Notes: a model not told the origin generated them from the sequence alone. Positions 16,601-23,908 are shown, counted from the first letter of the stretch. The stretch: DNA of 24,037 nucleotides from RGIG6904 sp024680835 (GCA_024680835.1 JAILBP010000150.1:1-24037), one strand, 5' to 3'. Program-made: numbers and translations.

Positions 16601-17325
16601 TGCGCCAGCACCACTATAACATCCGTTCCCAGTTCTTCCAGGGTTCCCACGTTGCTCTCCACGGAATCCACTATAGCCTTTGACTGCAGGATACCCGTAT
16701 AATCATAATTATTGGAAACATATGGGACAAGAACACCGATAATGCCGATCTTTACTTTCTTTTTCTCACCCTTTTTGGTGGTGAGGGTCTTGGTGATGAT
16801 CTTGTATTGGGACCAGACATTACGCTTGGTCTTTGCATCATAGATATTGGATAATACCACCTTATCGGAAAGGTCGTTTTCCTCCAGAGTATCCTTTATG
16901 TAATCCAGTCCGTAGTCAAAATCATGATTGCCCAGGGTCATGGCATCGTATTCCATCTCAGCCATGCCTTCGTACATATACTCCGTTCCGTCCACGACAC
17001 CGTTATAGATCTGGTCGGAGGCAAACCCGTATATGGTGTCACCGCAGTCAACCGTAAGCGTCGCTTCCGTACCGCCTTTTATATCCTCCCTCGCCTCCCT
17101 GATGAGAGTGTAGACCTGTGAGAGACTGCCTGAATAGTGCTCCGAACCGGTATCATAATTCATGAAATTGCCCTGCGCATGCATATCGGTAGTGGATATG
17201 ATACGCAGCACAGCCATGTTATCCGCTCCCTTTACCTCCTCCTGCGTGATATATGTCAACGCAGGAATTGACAAAGAAAAGATCAGTAAAAAACATAACA
17301 AACGTGTAAACAGCTTTTTCTTCAT
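13612..17325 (-). CDS. Exported CpdB/5'-nucleotidase-family phosphoesterase with C-terminal Ig-like repeats
   Basis: A 1237-aa protein. Residues 1-26 form a signal peptide (KKK then a hydrophobic core). The calcineurin-like metallophosphatase domain carries all metal and catalytic motifs: DMH 47-49, GD 95-96, GNHDFD 132-137, AHCG 241-244 and GHNH 273-276. The second domain (about 360-625) resembles the 2',3'-cyclic-nucleotide 2'-phosphodiesterase/3'-nucleotidase (CpdB, YfkN) type: IEYTIDLTSPARYDDDGR (525-542) and AHRISSLTCNG (548-558). The usual NNYR-type substrate loop is replaced by SDALDDHEPAG (571-581). Residues about 670-1220 are several beta-rich Ig-like modules, and the tail is Lys/Glu-rich. 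No LPXTG sorting signal or SLH motif is seen. It probably acts outside the membrane on nucleotides. It is the last gene of the tar operon, 6 bp after tarJ. Confidence 0.85.
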   Translation of the reverse strand: MKKKLFTRLLCFLLIFSLSIPALTYITQEEVKGADNMAVLRIISTTDMHAQGNFMNYDTGSEHYSGSLSQVYTLIREAREDIKGGTEATLTVDCGDTIYGFASDQIYNGVVDGTEYMYEGMAEMEYDAMTLGNHDFDYGLDYIKDTLEENDLSDKVVLSNIYDAKTKRNVWSQYKIITKTLTTKKGEKKKVKIGIIGVLVPYVSNNYDYTGILQSKAIVDSVESNVGTLEELGTDVIVVLAHCGVGPETTGDSTTNCVYEITQLQGVDAVVCGHNHKNWPSDDRDVQNYFNYDNVEANGCMNDVPVTQLANLAAGIGIIDLEISFEGKKPVVMSGESSIRYVDRSVKMNRKIYDIIAKYDDQMDELLSEPVVSVDEAINGYFGTFEDNAAMQAANEAKIQYGLEYIKNYCPDYKDCIVVASTGYNLVGVESQDDFLYIDEDFTLRDALNVQRYGRKRSVIYWITGAKLREQLEYRVGRYYNNVADPDKDWEDENVAKYVKAKNLIPLLSSEKIDDWSDFAVFDGIEYTIDLTSPARYDDDGRIIDPTAHRISSLTCNGVKINDGQKLILVSDALDDHEPAGALKESHKLGRNGQYNTLLLVDYLKRTAADGVFSVKQDDNWRISVPESDSYLVKASETSDEMVEDFDWYVDMLGDKGKYAYYKARFGSKAGDDKTGPLLVVGQLNREITNHDIRLVVQSSDPSGVAEIKYAPGTLGAYDEVWAGAVNITASKSFTITENGDYTARSVDKLGNATVKYFKVDNYSRTQATAPVLKNFTNKKTVITGTCDPNAAVYVSIGDNTYGVRATPEGTFSLDVGYQRAGRKIEAWIETLDGLKSAVTESEVLRKSANYPTVNDIDNTEEFICGYFSDDKYSKIIAVANNGMVYVPKGCGYYYRNSDLYKKNATVKEVEYNVYDDGYFELETDCLNSGTTVKVYAIDWIYRYNKVQKFESVDVAPNRPRIVHDVLDADNRVYVRLNEPIDDTDYTVTVKYMGQEYSQTVNSSDTTNLVFDIPGLEAGKNISVKASDTVRDIARNSATYTTVVDSYEDMLVNDPGIEIVALNDEALEVEGFVYDMEKGQELAVMVGDDWSIVDVEDNSFSISLDDFPKAGTKIVAVLRDKNGYVEDVATTTVRESRPEKPKFITEKITDETKTVKIFCYDKATVNVKIGNKIFKTSKCKKGRGGYVYTVKIDKPKAGKTVKVYMSNSAGNSKVIKRIVKKTKKKAEETEEENQTED

Positions 17326-17331
17326 TTTACC

Positions 17332-18357
17332 TTATTTGTCCCATTCCATTACAGTCTTTCCGATCAGCTTGTGAATGTCGGTCTCGAAGGCGGTGGTGAT
17401 ATCCGCAAGCTCGCGTACTTTCACTACCGAACCCACGATATTCTCCAGATATTCCACGATCTCAGGTCTCTCGTTATAGAGATCCACAAGACCTACAAAA
17501 TCCTCTCTTCCGCTTCTGCTGCTGCCGAAAATCCGCAAGCCTTTCTCCAGTACCATGCGCGTATTGATGGGCGCAAGGTCCTCGGAAACACCCAATATGG
17601 AGATGGTTCCCTCCGGGTGAATATAATCTATTATCTGATTTATGGCGCTTGGAGCGGCACCTCCTCCCACACACTCAAATGCGTGGTCTATCCTGAGCTC
17701 CGGAGGTATTGCATTCACCAAAAATGTCTCGTCTGCAAATGTGAAATCGTGAAGCTTGTTTTCATTTACACCAAAAACATATACTTTTATCTCCGGATAT
17801 CTGGTCTTTAACAAAAGAGCCGTGATATAACCGAGATTGCCGTCTCCCCAGACTCCCACAATGTTTCTCCTCTCATGGGAAAAGCGCATGAATCTGGTGA
17901 TGGCGTGGTAGCTCACGCTGACTATCTCCGTGAATGCCGCCACTGTCTTATTGATGCCCTTCGGCAACAGCACAAGTCTGTCGGCACAGGTTTCCACATA
18001 TTCCTGCAAAAAGCCGTCAAAACCGCTGCCGCGGAACTTGCTGGAGCGAAGATAATTCTCGGCGATTATCTGATCATCCTCCACCGGTGTGTTGGGTATC
18101 ATGACCACCTCATCACCCACGTTAAAGGTTCCCGTGGGATCGTAGACCACGCGACCTATGCCCTCGTGTATGAGAGCCATGGGGAGCTTTTTGCTCAGCA
18201 CCTCCTCAGGCCTGGTGCCCTGATAGTAACGCTGGTCCGCATTACAGATAGAAAGATGGGTAGGGCGGACTATGATATGCTCTCCGTCCAGTGTTATATC
18301 CTTAAAACATATCTCAAACTGTCTGGGTCTCTTCAACTGGTAAACTGTATTTAACAC
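17332..18357 (-). CDS. tarJ: Ribulose-5-phosphate reductase (ribitol-5-phosphate dehydrogenase)
   Basis: A 341-aa medium-chain dehydrogenase of the TarJ type, which reduces D-ribulose 5-phosphate to D-ribitol 5-phosphate with NADPH for CDP-ribitol synthesis. The catalytic zinc ligands C38 (SICNADQ), H64-E65 (IHEG) and probably E144 are present. The four-cysteine structural zinc lobe of ordinary alcohol dehydrogenases is missing, as is usual for TarJ. The Rossmann glycine motif is GVWGDGNLGY (168-177). The start is a GTG at 18357 with GGAGG 8 nt upstream. It lies 50 bp after tarI and 6 bp before the nucleotidase gene, in one operon. The pairing with tarI makes the assignment firm. Confidence 0.92.
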   Translation of the reverse strand: MLNTVYQLKRPRQFEICFKDITLDGEHIIVRPTHLSICNADQRYYQGTRPEEVLSKKLPMALIHEGIGRVVYDPTGTFNVGDEVVMIPNTPVEDDQIIAENYLRSSKFRGSGFDGFLQEYVETCADRLVLLPKGINKTVAAFTEIVSVSYHAITRFMRFSHERRNIVGVWGDGNLGYITALLLKTRYPEIKVYVFGVNENKLHDFTFADETFLVNAIPPELRIDHAFECVGGGAAPSAINQIIDYIHPEGTISILGVSEDLAPINTRMVLEKGLRIFGSSRSGREDFVGLVDLYNERPEIVEYLENIVGSVVKVRELADITTAFETDIHKLIGKTVMEWDK

Positions 18358-18407
18358 AGGCTTATCCTCCCTCTAAATGATGAATCATCCGACATGACAG
18401 ATCCGGC

Positions 18408-19118
18408 CTACAGTAATGCTTCGGCAACTTTGAGGTCATAGGGGTAAGTGATCTTTATGTTAAACACTTCTCCCTCCACCAGATGCACCTGCTCACCTTT
18501 TATGGTGAATATCTTGGTGGCATCCGTCAAAATCCCCTTCTCCGTCTCCGTAAGTGACTCATACAGGTCTCTCAGTTTCTTGGCGCGGAAAGACTGGGGA
18601 GTCTGTCCCTGATACATCTTGGATCTCTCGGGTATCTCGGTCACGAAATCACCATCATCACTTCTGACTATGGTGTCGGTAGCGGCAACTACGGTATCGC
18701 AGGCACCGAACTTTTTGGTGAACTCTATGTTTTCCTCCAGAATCCTGTGTGTCACGAAAGGACGCACCGAGTCGTGTGTCACGATGATGGTGTCGTCATC
18801 CAGCAAGCCCTGACTGTCTATATATTTTATGGAATTCATGATGGTCTCATTTCTGGACGATCCACCCTCGATCACTTTGACATTGGTGGCTCCGGGAATG
18901 TATTTTCTGATGAGATCCTCGGTATGCTTTATCCACTGTTTCGGTGACAGCACCAGCACCATGTCAAAGCCGGGACATACCACAAACTTCTCCACTGTGT
19001 GCACTATGATGGGTTTTCCGCCCACATTCATAAACTGCTTGGGTTTCTCCACATTTCCCATGCGGGTTCCCTTACCGCCGGCCAGTACTACTCCGAAAAC
19101 ATTATTACGCTCTCCCAT
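18408..19118 (-). CDS. tarI: D-ribitol-5-phosphate cytidylyltransferase
   Basis: A 236-aa IspD/TarI-family nucleotidyltransferase that joins CTP and ribitol 5-phosphate to give CDP-ribitol, the activated donor for ribitol teichoic acid. Landmarks are the CTP-binding LAGGKGTRMG (12-21) with downstream KPKQF (25-29), GGSSRN (85-90), HDSVRPF (115-121), QTPQSF (172-177), TDA (198-200) and KITYP (222-226). IspD itself shares these motifs, but the adjacent tarJ and polyol-phosphate transferase favour TarI. The ATG at 19118 has an AAGGAG site, 12 bp after the stop of the upstream transferase gene. Confidence 0.92.
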   Translation of the reverse strand: MGERNNVFGVVLAGGKGTRMGNVEKPKQFMNVGGKPIIVHTVEKFVVCPGFDMVLVLSPKQWIKHTEDLIRKYIPGATNVKVIEGGSSRNETIMNSIKYIDSQGLLDDDTIIVTHDSVRPFVTHRILEENIEFTKKFGACDTVVAATDTIVRSDDGDFVTEIPERSKMYQGQTPQSFRAKKLRDLYESLTETEKGILTDATKIFTIKGEQVHLVEGEVFNIKITYPYDLKVAEALL

Positions 19119-19130
19119 GTTGTTCTCCTT

Positions 19131-21605
19131 TCAAACCTGTGTCATCAGATCCATAAGCCTGTCAGCGGAATTACCGTCGCAGGCGCTCAAAAACTTCTTT
19201 TTAAATGCTTTGCGTTTGCTGTGGTCATAGCCTTCGAGATCGGAAATGGCAGCCAAAAGCTCTTCCGTAGTCTCGATCACCGGTCCCGGTGCATTCTCCA
19301 CATAATCGAAATACATATCCTCGCCGGACAAAAACCATTTATGATCCGGCGCATATAAAAACAGCGGTTTTCCCGTCAGGACAAACTTATAGATATCCGG
19401 ATCGTAATCTCCTATCATCGCATCGCAACAGAGCATGCACTCCGATTCCGTCATGGTCAAGGTGGCATTATATATGAAATCTCCGCAGTAGCTGTAGAGA
19501 CTGTCCTTTTTCTCGATCTTTGAGCCCGGAGAAATATAGATCAGGACATACTCGCCCAGGAACCGCTCCCTCATGGCCATATAATCAACAAACACCTCGC
19601 TCACTGGTCTTTTCACGCCCATCCTGTGGTACGGCTTGTAAAACAGGACTTTCTTGTCCTTAGCTGCCGGATAGACCTCGTACAGTTTTTTCTTTGCAGC
19701 TTTCTTCCTCGTCTTATCAAAGAGGATATCGGTCATAATGGAGCCGATGGGCTTGTAAGCCGCCTCATCCTGCTCTCCGAAGGCACCGGCAAAGATCTCC
19801 TTCAGTCCTTCCGAAGCTAAGGGCACGATATCGTAACGCCCGTGGAGCGGCGCTATGGCAGTATAATCGCGCTTGAGGCCACTCTTGTACAAAGCGCCGG
19901 CATAACCGAATTTTCTGACGGGAACGATCTCGTTCCAATTCTGAATGACCTTTGTCTCCGGCCGGATTTTTATACCATTTATGATATCACTGTTGTCAGT
20001 GATGAAGATATATGCACATCCGGCAAGGCGGCTCATGTAATGCTGCCTTTCAGCCGGCTTCTCGGGCAGTTCACCGAACTCCGCAAATATAAACCTTCCG
20101 TTCGCCCCCGCAACGCTCTTGAAATACTCCGTTGTCTCATCCACATGCTCTCCGGTGAATACCGCAACGCAATTTTCCACCACCCCGTCGGCACAGGCAT
20201 TTTCGTACAGCCTCCGGCCTTCCGTGGTGTACCACTTAAGCCTTTCAAGGCGTTCCATCCTGGTGCTGAAGAGGACATCCGCCCTCGGAAGCCTGTCAAA
20301 TGCTCCCTCCACCGGATCGGATCTTAAATATTTCTCCAAAGATTCCCGTCCGAACATTTCCTCCATAATACGTTCAGTGGCATGTCCGTCACAGGCCGAC
20401 ATAAACTTTTCCCGGAACCTTATAACACGATCCCTGTCAAAACGTTCGTCCACATGTTTTATATAATCTATCATCTGGCTGTTGGACACGAATATCGGTC
20501 CCGGAGCCAGCTCATCATAATCGTAATAAAATCCTCTCCAGTCAAAATACTCAGAAATATCATAGGAGAAGAATATCATAGGCTTTTCAAACAGCGCGTA
20601 CTCAAACACCAGCGAAGAGTAATCAGAAATACAGATATCCGCCACGCACAATAGTTCCTCTATATCACATGCATCCGTCAGATCCTGTGCGAATTCCTCA
20701 TCGTCCTTTTCTATTGGCATTGGCTTTTTCACGAAGGGATGATGCTTGAATATGAGAACATACTCATCCTCAAAAGCCTCCTTGAACATCCTGACATTCA
20801 GCATCTCCGGTGTCTTTGCCTTTGCCACACGGCCTCTGAAAGTAGGTGCATAGAGGATCACCTTCTTGCCCTTCGCAGAGGGCATCAGGGCATAAAGCTT
20901 ATCAAAGGCTTTTTTACGGAAAGACTCGTCATAGAAAATATCGGATCTGCTGATACCCAAAGGCACCACGGTCTCAGGTCTGTCCGAGAGATCCATTGCC
21001 TCCACATAGGCCCATGAAACCTCCGGGGAACTCACCGTGACATAATCAAGATTTTTGTAATTGGGGTATTCCTTGAGATCCTTTTCAGTGAGACCGAAGA
21101 TCAGTTCCGCGGTACTCATACCCCATTTTTTGAATGCACCGCATCCATGCCACATCTGCATAACCTTGGTCTCCGGACGCATCTTCACACAGCTTATGAC
21201 ATTATTGGCCTCATTCAAAAAAACATATTTAGCAGTGGCCACATCCTTAAGCATATCATTGCAACGCACTATATATTCTTTTTTGGACGCTGTGGAATCC
21301 AGCATAAAGTGCGTGTGTATCCTGTAATTGTATTTTCCGGCCAGTTCGTTGTACAAAACCCTGAAGCTGTTGGTAACTTCGGGAAGTCTTGTCTCTATGA
21401 ACACTACCTTGTCCTCTTCCACCGGCTGCTTCGCATATTTTGCGTATTGCGCCGGGAATAACTTCTTAAGGGTCTTGCGTTTATAAGCGGCATTTTTTTT
21501 CTTGGTGATATAGTTTTTCATATTGCGCTTAAACCCGTATCTGAAAAAATGATACTTGGACAGAATGCCCATATTTGCCAGAATTATCTTTAATCGTTCC
21601 TTCAT
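19131..21605 (-). CDS. CDP-ribitol/glycerol polyol-phosphate transferase with a second, degenerate transferase-like domain
   Basis: An 824-aa protein from the ATG at 21605; an in-frame TTG at 21626 would add 7 residues, and neither start has a good SD. Residues about 60-425 form a full TagF/TarL-family domain: WHGCGAFKKWG (152-162, His153), YAPTFRGR (252-259), HHPF (288-291), ISDYSSLVFEY (326-336) and FMSACDGHATERI (401-413). Residues about 475-824 repeat the fold and even the terminal motif (KFLSACDGNSADRLMD from 804). There, WHG becomes WNE (557-559), HHP becomes SPG (692-694) and SDYSS becomes GDYDP (732-736), so this half is probably non-catalytic. Directly upstream of tarI and tarJ it is the likely user of CDP-ribitol, but polymerase versus primase cannot be told from sequence. 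It is a paralog of the protein at 9775-11007. Confidence 0.87.
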   Translation of the reverse strand: MKERLKIILANMGILSKYHFFRYGFKRNMKNYITKKKNAAYKRKTLKKLFPAQYAKYAKQPVEEDKVVFIETRLPEVTNSFRVLYNELAGKYNYRIHTHFMLDSTASKKEYIVRCNDMLKDVATAKYVFLNEANNVISCVKMRPETKVMQMWHGCGAFKKWGMSTAELIFGLTEKDLKEYPNYKNLDYVTVSSPEVSWAYVEAMDLSDRPETVVPLGISRSDIFYDESFRKKAFDKLYALMPSAKGKKVILYAPTFRGRVAKAKTPEMLNVRMFKEAFEDEYVLIFKHHPFVKKPMPIEKDDEEFAQDLTDACDIEELLCVADICISDYSSLVFEYALFEKPMIFFSYDISEYFDWRGFYYDYDELAPGPIFVSNSQMIDYIKHVDERFDRDRVIRFREKFMSACDGHATERIMEEMFGRESLEKYLRSDPVEGAFDRLPRADVLFSTRMERLERLKWYTTEGRRLYENACADGVVENCVAVFTGEHVDETTEYFKSVAGANGRFIFAEFGELPEKPAERQHYMSRLAGCAYIFITDNSDIINGIKIRPETKVIQNWNEIVPVRKFGYAGALYKSGLKRDYTAIAPLHGRYDIVPLASEGLKEIFAGAFGEQDEAAYKPIGSIMTDILFDKTRKKAAKKKLYEVYPAAKDKKVLFYKPYHRMGVKRPVSEVFVDYMAMRERFLGEYVLIYISPGSKIEKKDSLYSYCGDFIYNATLTMTESECMLCCDAMIGDYDPDIYKFVLTGKPLFLYAPDHKWFLSGEDMYFDYVENAPGPVIETTEELLAAISDLEGYDHSKRKAFKKKFLSACDGNSADRLMDLMTQV

Positions 21606-21646
21606 GCTGATCTGTACCGGTTCCAATCTTTATGCTAAATATCCCC

Positions 21647-21668
21647 AAAACCGGAAGGTTCCGGTTTT
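21647..21668 (-). repeat. Hairpin in the leader of the tar operon
   Basis: Ten-bp perfect arms AAAACCGGAA/TTCCGGTTTT (21647-21656 with 21659-21668) around 2 nt, between the predicted promoter and the transferase start. On the minus strand it is followed by GGGG rather than T, so it is not a good terminator in that direction. A T-tract follows on the plus strand. Confidence 0.55.
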
Positions 21669-21687
21669 TAAGCTGTCACAACATTTC

Positions 21688-21716
21688 TTTATACCATATT
21701 ACTGGTCAAAACACAA
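21688..21716 (-). promoter_or_regulatory. Probable promoter of the tar operon
   Basis: Minus strand TATAAA (complement of 21688-21693) with an upstream TGG (extended -10), and a weak -35 TTGTGT (complement of 21711-21716) at 17 bp. It lies after the rplA terminator and about 80 bp before the transferase start. The -10 is good but the -35 is poor, so this is a moderate call. Confidence 0.5.
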
Positions 21717-21744
21717 GCAAATAGTAGCTTTTTATCACAACACT

Positions 21745-21768
21745 AAAGCCCGGGTGATCCCGGGCTTT
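21745..21768 (-). terminator. Intrinsic terminator after rplA
   Basis: A perfect 10-bp stem AAAGCCCGGG/CCCGGGCTTT (21745-21754 with 21759-21768) with a 4-nt loop, 23 bp past the rplA stop. The T-tract after it is short (CTTTAGTGTTG), so termination may be partial and some read-through into the tar genes is possible. Confidence 0.75.
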
Positions 21769-21791
21769 GCGTTCATATATGTCTTATTCAA

Positions 21792-22484
21792 TTACTGAAG
21801 CTTAGTCGTGTTGATCTTAACTCCGGGTCCCATTGTAGAGCTGAGTGTGCAGCTCTTGATGTATGTTCCCTTGAGTGAAGCCGGCTTAGCTTTGATGATA
21901 GCAGACATAAGGCTCTGGAAGTTGTCCGCAAGCTGTTCCTCTGTGAAAGAGGCCTTTCCTATCGGCACATGGATAATATTGGCTTTATCAAGTCTGTACT
22001 CAATCTTACCTGCTTTGATGTCATTAACTGCCTTGGTAACATCCATTGTGACTGTTCCGGCCTTTGGGTTGGGCATGAGTCCCTTGGGACCAAGCACACG
22101 ACCGAGACGACCTACAACACCCATCATGTCCGGTGTAGCAACTACTACGTCGAAGTCAAACCATCCCTCGTTCTGGATCTTCGGGATGAGCTCCTCTCCA
22201 CCTACAAAATCAGCGCCTGCTGCCTGTGCCTCATCTAACTTTGTACCCTTAGCGAATACAAGAACGCGAACCTCTTTACCTGTTCCGTGGGGAAGCACTA
22301 CAGCGCCTCTGATCTGCTGCTCTGCGTGACGTCCGTCACAGCCTGTACGGATATGTACCTCTACAGTCTCGTCAAACTTTGCAACTGCTGTCTTTTTAAC
22401 AAGACCAACAGCCTCGGCTACATCATACTGTGTTGAACGATCAACAGCCTTTGCAGCCTCTACATATCTTTTTCCTCTTTTCAT
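21792..22484 (-). CDS. rplA: 50S ribosomal protein L1
   Basis: The 230-aa L1 protein of the ribosomal E-site stalk, also the classical translational repressor of the rplKA mRNA in bacteria. The start MKRGKRYVEAAKAVDRS and the two-domain layout are typical, with the inserted domain holding VVATPDMMGVVGRLGRVLGPKGLMPNPK (about 110-137) and the C-terminal ASLKGTYIKSCTLSSTMGPG block present. The ATG at 22484 is preceded by AGGAGG. It follows rplK by 113 bp and is followed by a terminator and the inserted tar operon, where rplJ would normally come. Confidence 0.98.
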   Translation of the reverse strand: MKRGKRYVEAAKAVDRSTQYDVAEAVGLVKKTAVAKFDETVEVHIRTGCDGRHAEQQIRGAVVLPHGTGKEVRVLVFAKGTKLDEAQAAGADFVGGEELIPKIQNEGWFDFDVVVATPDMMGVVGRLGRVLGPKGLMPNPKAGTVTMDVTKAVNDIKAGKIEYRLDKANIIHVPIGKASFTEEQLADNFQSLMSAIIKAKPASLKGTYIKSCTLSSTMGPGVKINTTKLQ

Positions 22485-22597
22485 GTTTTACCTCCTGTGG
22501 TATTAGCGGGACATTAATTTGCGATTGGGTATCCCTCCCACGATCAAAGCATTCGTCTTTTTATAAAATATACTATCTGTTACTACAGGTCTTCGGA

Positions 22598-23023
22598 TTA
22601 CTCCTCAACCTTGACACCCATGCTGCGGCATGTTCCTGCGATCATGCTCATGGCTGCCTCCAAGGAAGCTGCGTTAAGATCAGGCATCTTAAGCTCTGCG
22701 ATCTCCTGAAGTTTAGCCTTTGAGATCGTAGCAACCTTTGTCTTGTTGGGAACGCCCGAACCACTCTTGATGTTGCATGCTTTCTTGATGAGAACTGCTG
22801 CCGGCGGAGTCTTTGTGATGAAGCTGAAGCTTCTGTCAGCATAAACTGTGATAACTACAGGAACTATAGTATCACCCATCTCGGCAGTCTTTGCGTTAAA
22901 CTGTTTTGTAAACTCTACGATATTCACGCCGTGCTGACCTAATGCAGGTCCGACCGGCGGTGCCGGTGTAGCTTTTCCGGCAGGAATCTGAAGCTTGATA
23001 TAGCCTTCTACTTTCTTTGCCAT
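22598..23023 (-). CDS. rplK: 50S ribosomal protein L11
   Basis: A 141-aa protein of the GTPase-associated centre that binds 23S rRNA with L10. The start is the ATG at 23023 (MAKKVEGYIKLQIPAGKATP) with AGGAGG at 23034-23039; the open frame to 23101 is leader sequence. The N-terminal PPVGPALGQHGVNIVEF proline-rich site (thiostrepton-binding region) and the C-terminal rRNA-binding domain are intact. Length equals the family standard. It is cotranscribed with nusG and rplA. Confidence 0.98.
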   Translation of the reverse strand: MAKKVEGYIKLQIPAGKATPAPPVGPALGQHGVNIVEFTKQFNAKTAEMGDTIVPVVITVYADRSFSFITKTPPAAVLIKKACNIKSGSGVPNKTKVATISKAKLQEIAELKMPDLNAASLEAAMSMIAGTCRSMGVKVEE

Positions 23024-23088
23024 TTTGGAAATTCCTCCTACTTTAATCTGTACTGGCACGATTACTCCGTAATCCTGCCCTGTCGGTC

Positions 23089-23126
23089 GAAACCATTGCA
23101 AATCATGACTTCGTCATGATGGTTTC
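23089..23126 (-). promoter_or_regulatory. Hairpin upstream of rplK, possible L1 autoregulatory site
   Basis: Inner 8-bp arms ATCATGAC/GTCATGAT (23102-23109 with 23113-23120) and outer arms GAAACC/GGTTTC (23089-23094 with 23121-23126) form a stem interrupted by a one-sided bulge, between the nusG stop and rplK. L1 is known to bind a bulged stem in the rplK leader in other bacteria. Assignment to L1 here is inference only. Confidence 0.35.
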
Positions 23127-23129
23127 TCC

Positions 23130-23657
23130 CTATTTATTGGCCTTTCTGACCTCTGCGAAACTTATCTCTACCGGTGTTTCGCGACCGAACATGTCTACAT
23201 TGATCGTGACGATCTGCTTGGTCACGTTCATGGACTGGATAACGCCGACGGTGTCCTTCCATACTCCGCCTACGACGACTATCATGTCGCCCTCCTCGAA
23301 ATCAACCTTGATCTGCTGCTCTGCGCCGATGCCAAGATTACGCATTTCAGTCTCCGTAAGCGGAACGGGCTTTGATCCCGGTCCCACGAATCCGGTGACT
23401 CCTCTCGTATTCCTGACAACGTACCAGGTCTCATCGTTCATGACCATATTAATGAGAACGTATCCGGGGAAAAGCTTACGCATAACCTGCTTTTTCTGTC
23501 CCTTCTCGTCCACCTCAACGGAATCCACCATGGGAACCCTTACCTCAAGTATCTGATCCTCAAGATGTCTGTTTTCAATAGTCTTGTCGATGTTTGCCTT
23601 CACCTTATTCTCATATCCGGAATAAGTGTGTGCAACATACCAGTTTGCCTCTGCCAT
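23130..23657 (-). CDS. nusG: Transcription termination/antitermination factor NusG
   Basis: A 175-aa NusG that binds the RNA polymerase clamp, modulates pausing, and links polymerase to Rho or the ribosome. The N-terminal NGN domain starts with WYVAHTYSGYENKVKANI (6-23) and contains the LFPGYVLINMVMNDETWYVV segment. The C-terminal KOW domain has FEEGDMIVVVGGVWKDTVG (about 123-141). An AGGAGAG site precedes the ATG at 23657. It follows secE by 14 bp in the classical secE-nusG pair and is upstream of rplK. Confidence 0.98.
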   Translation of the reverse strand: MAEANWYVAHTYSGYENKVKANIDKTIENRHLEDQILEVRVPMVDSVEVDEKGQKKQVMRKLFPGYVLINMVMNDETWYVVRNTRGVTGFVGPGSKPVPLTETEMRNLGIGAEQQIKVDFEEGDMIVVVGGVWKDTVGVIQSMNVTKQIVTINVDMFGRETPVEISFAEVRKANK

Positions 23658-23671
23658 ACGCTCTCCTCATC

Positions 23672-23881
23672 CTACAGCTTGACCAGAAAATCAATCCCAT
23701 ACTGGATGATAAAATCCATAAGGGCGATCATGAGTCCTACCACCACCGAGATCACGATAACGGCAGTTGTCTCCTTAGCAGTTGCCTGCTTAGTCGGCCA
23801 GATGATCTTCTTGAACTCTGTCTTCACTCCGGTAAAGAAATTGTCCTTACTCGTCTCAATGCTCTTTTCTGATGATGCCAT
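23672..23881 (-). CDS. secE: Preprotein translocase subunit SecE
   Basis: A 69-aa short Gram-positive form of SecE, the membrane subunit that clamps SecY. The amphipathic segment FKKIIWPTKQATAKET (about 23-38) carries the conserved WPT motif and is followed by one transmembrane helix (about 40-62). An AGAGGA site precedes the ATG at 23881. It lies between rpmG and nusG, the standard order. Confidence 0.96.
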   Translation of the reverse strand: MASSEKSIETSKDNFFTGVKTEFKKIIWPTKQATAKETTAVIVISVVVGLMIALMDFIIQYGIDFLVKL

Positions 23882-23908
23882 GTTAATCCTCTTTCACCTG
23901 AATCCGGA

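Noticed and set aside
18408..19118. IspD (isoprenoid 2-C-methylerythritol cytidylyltransferase) instead of TarI
   Set aside because: Motifs are shared by both, but the adjoining tarJ and polyol-phosphate transferase support ribitol-5-phosphate as substrate.
23882..23908. tRNA gene between rpmG and secE, as in some bacteria
   Set aside because: The gap is only 27 bp; no cloverleaf is possible.
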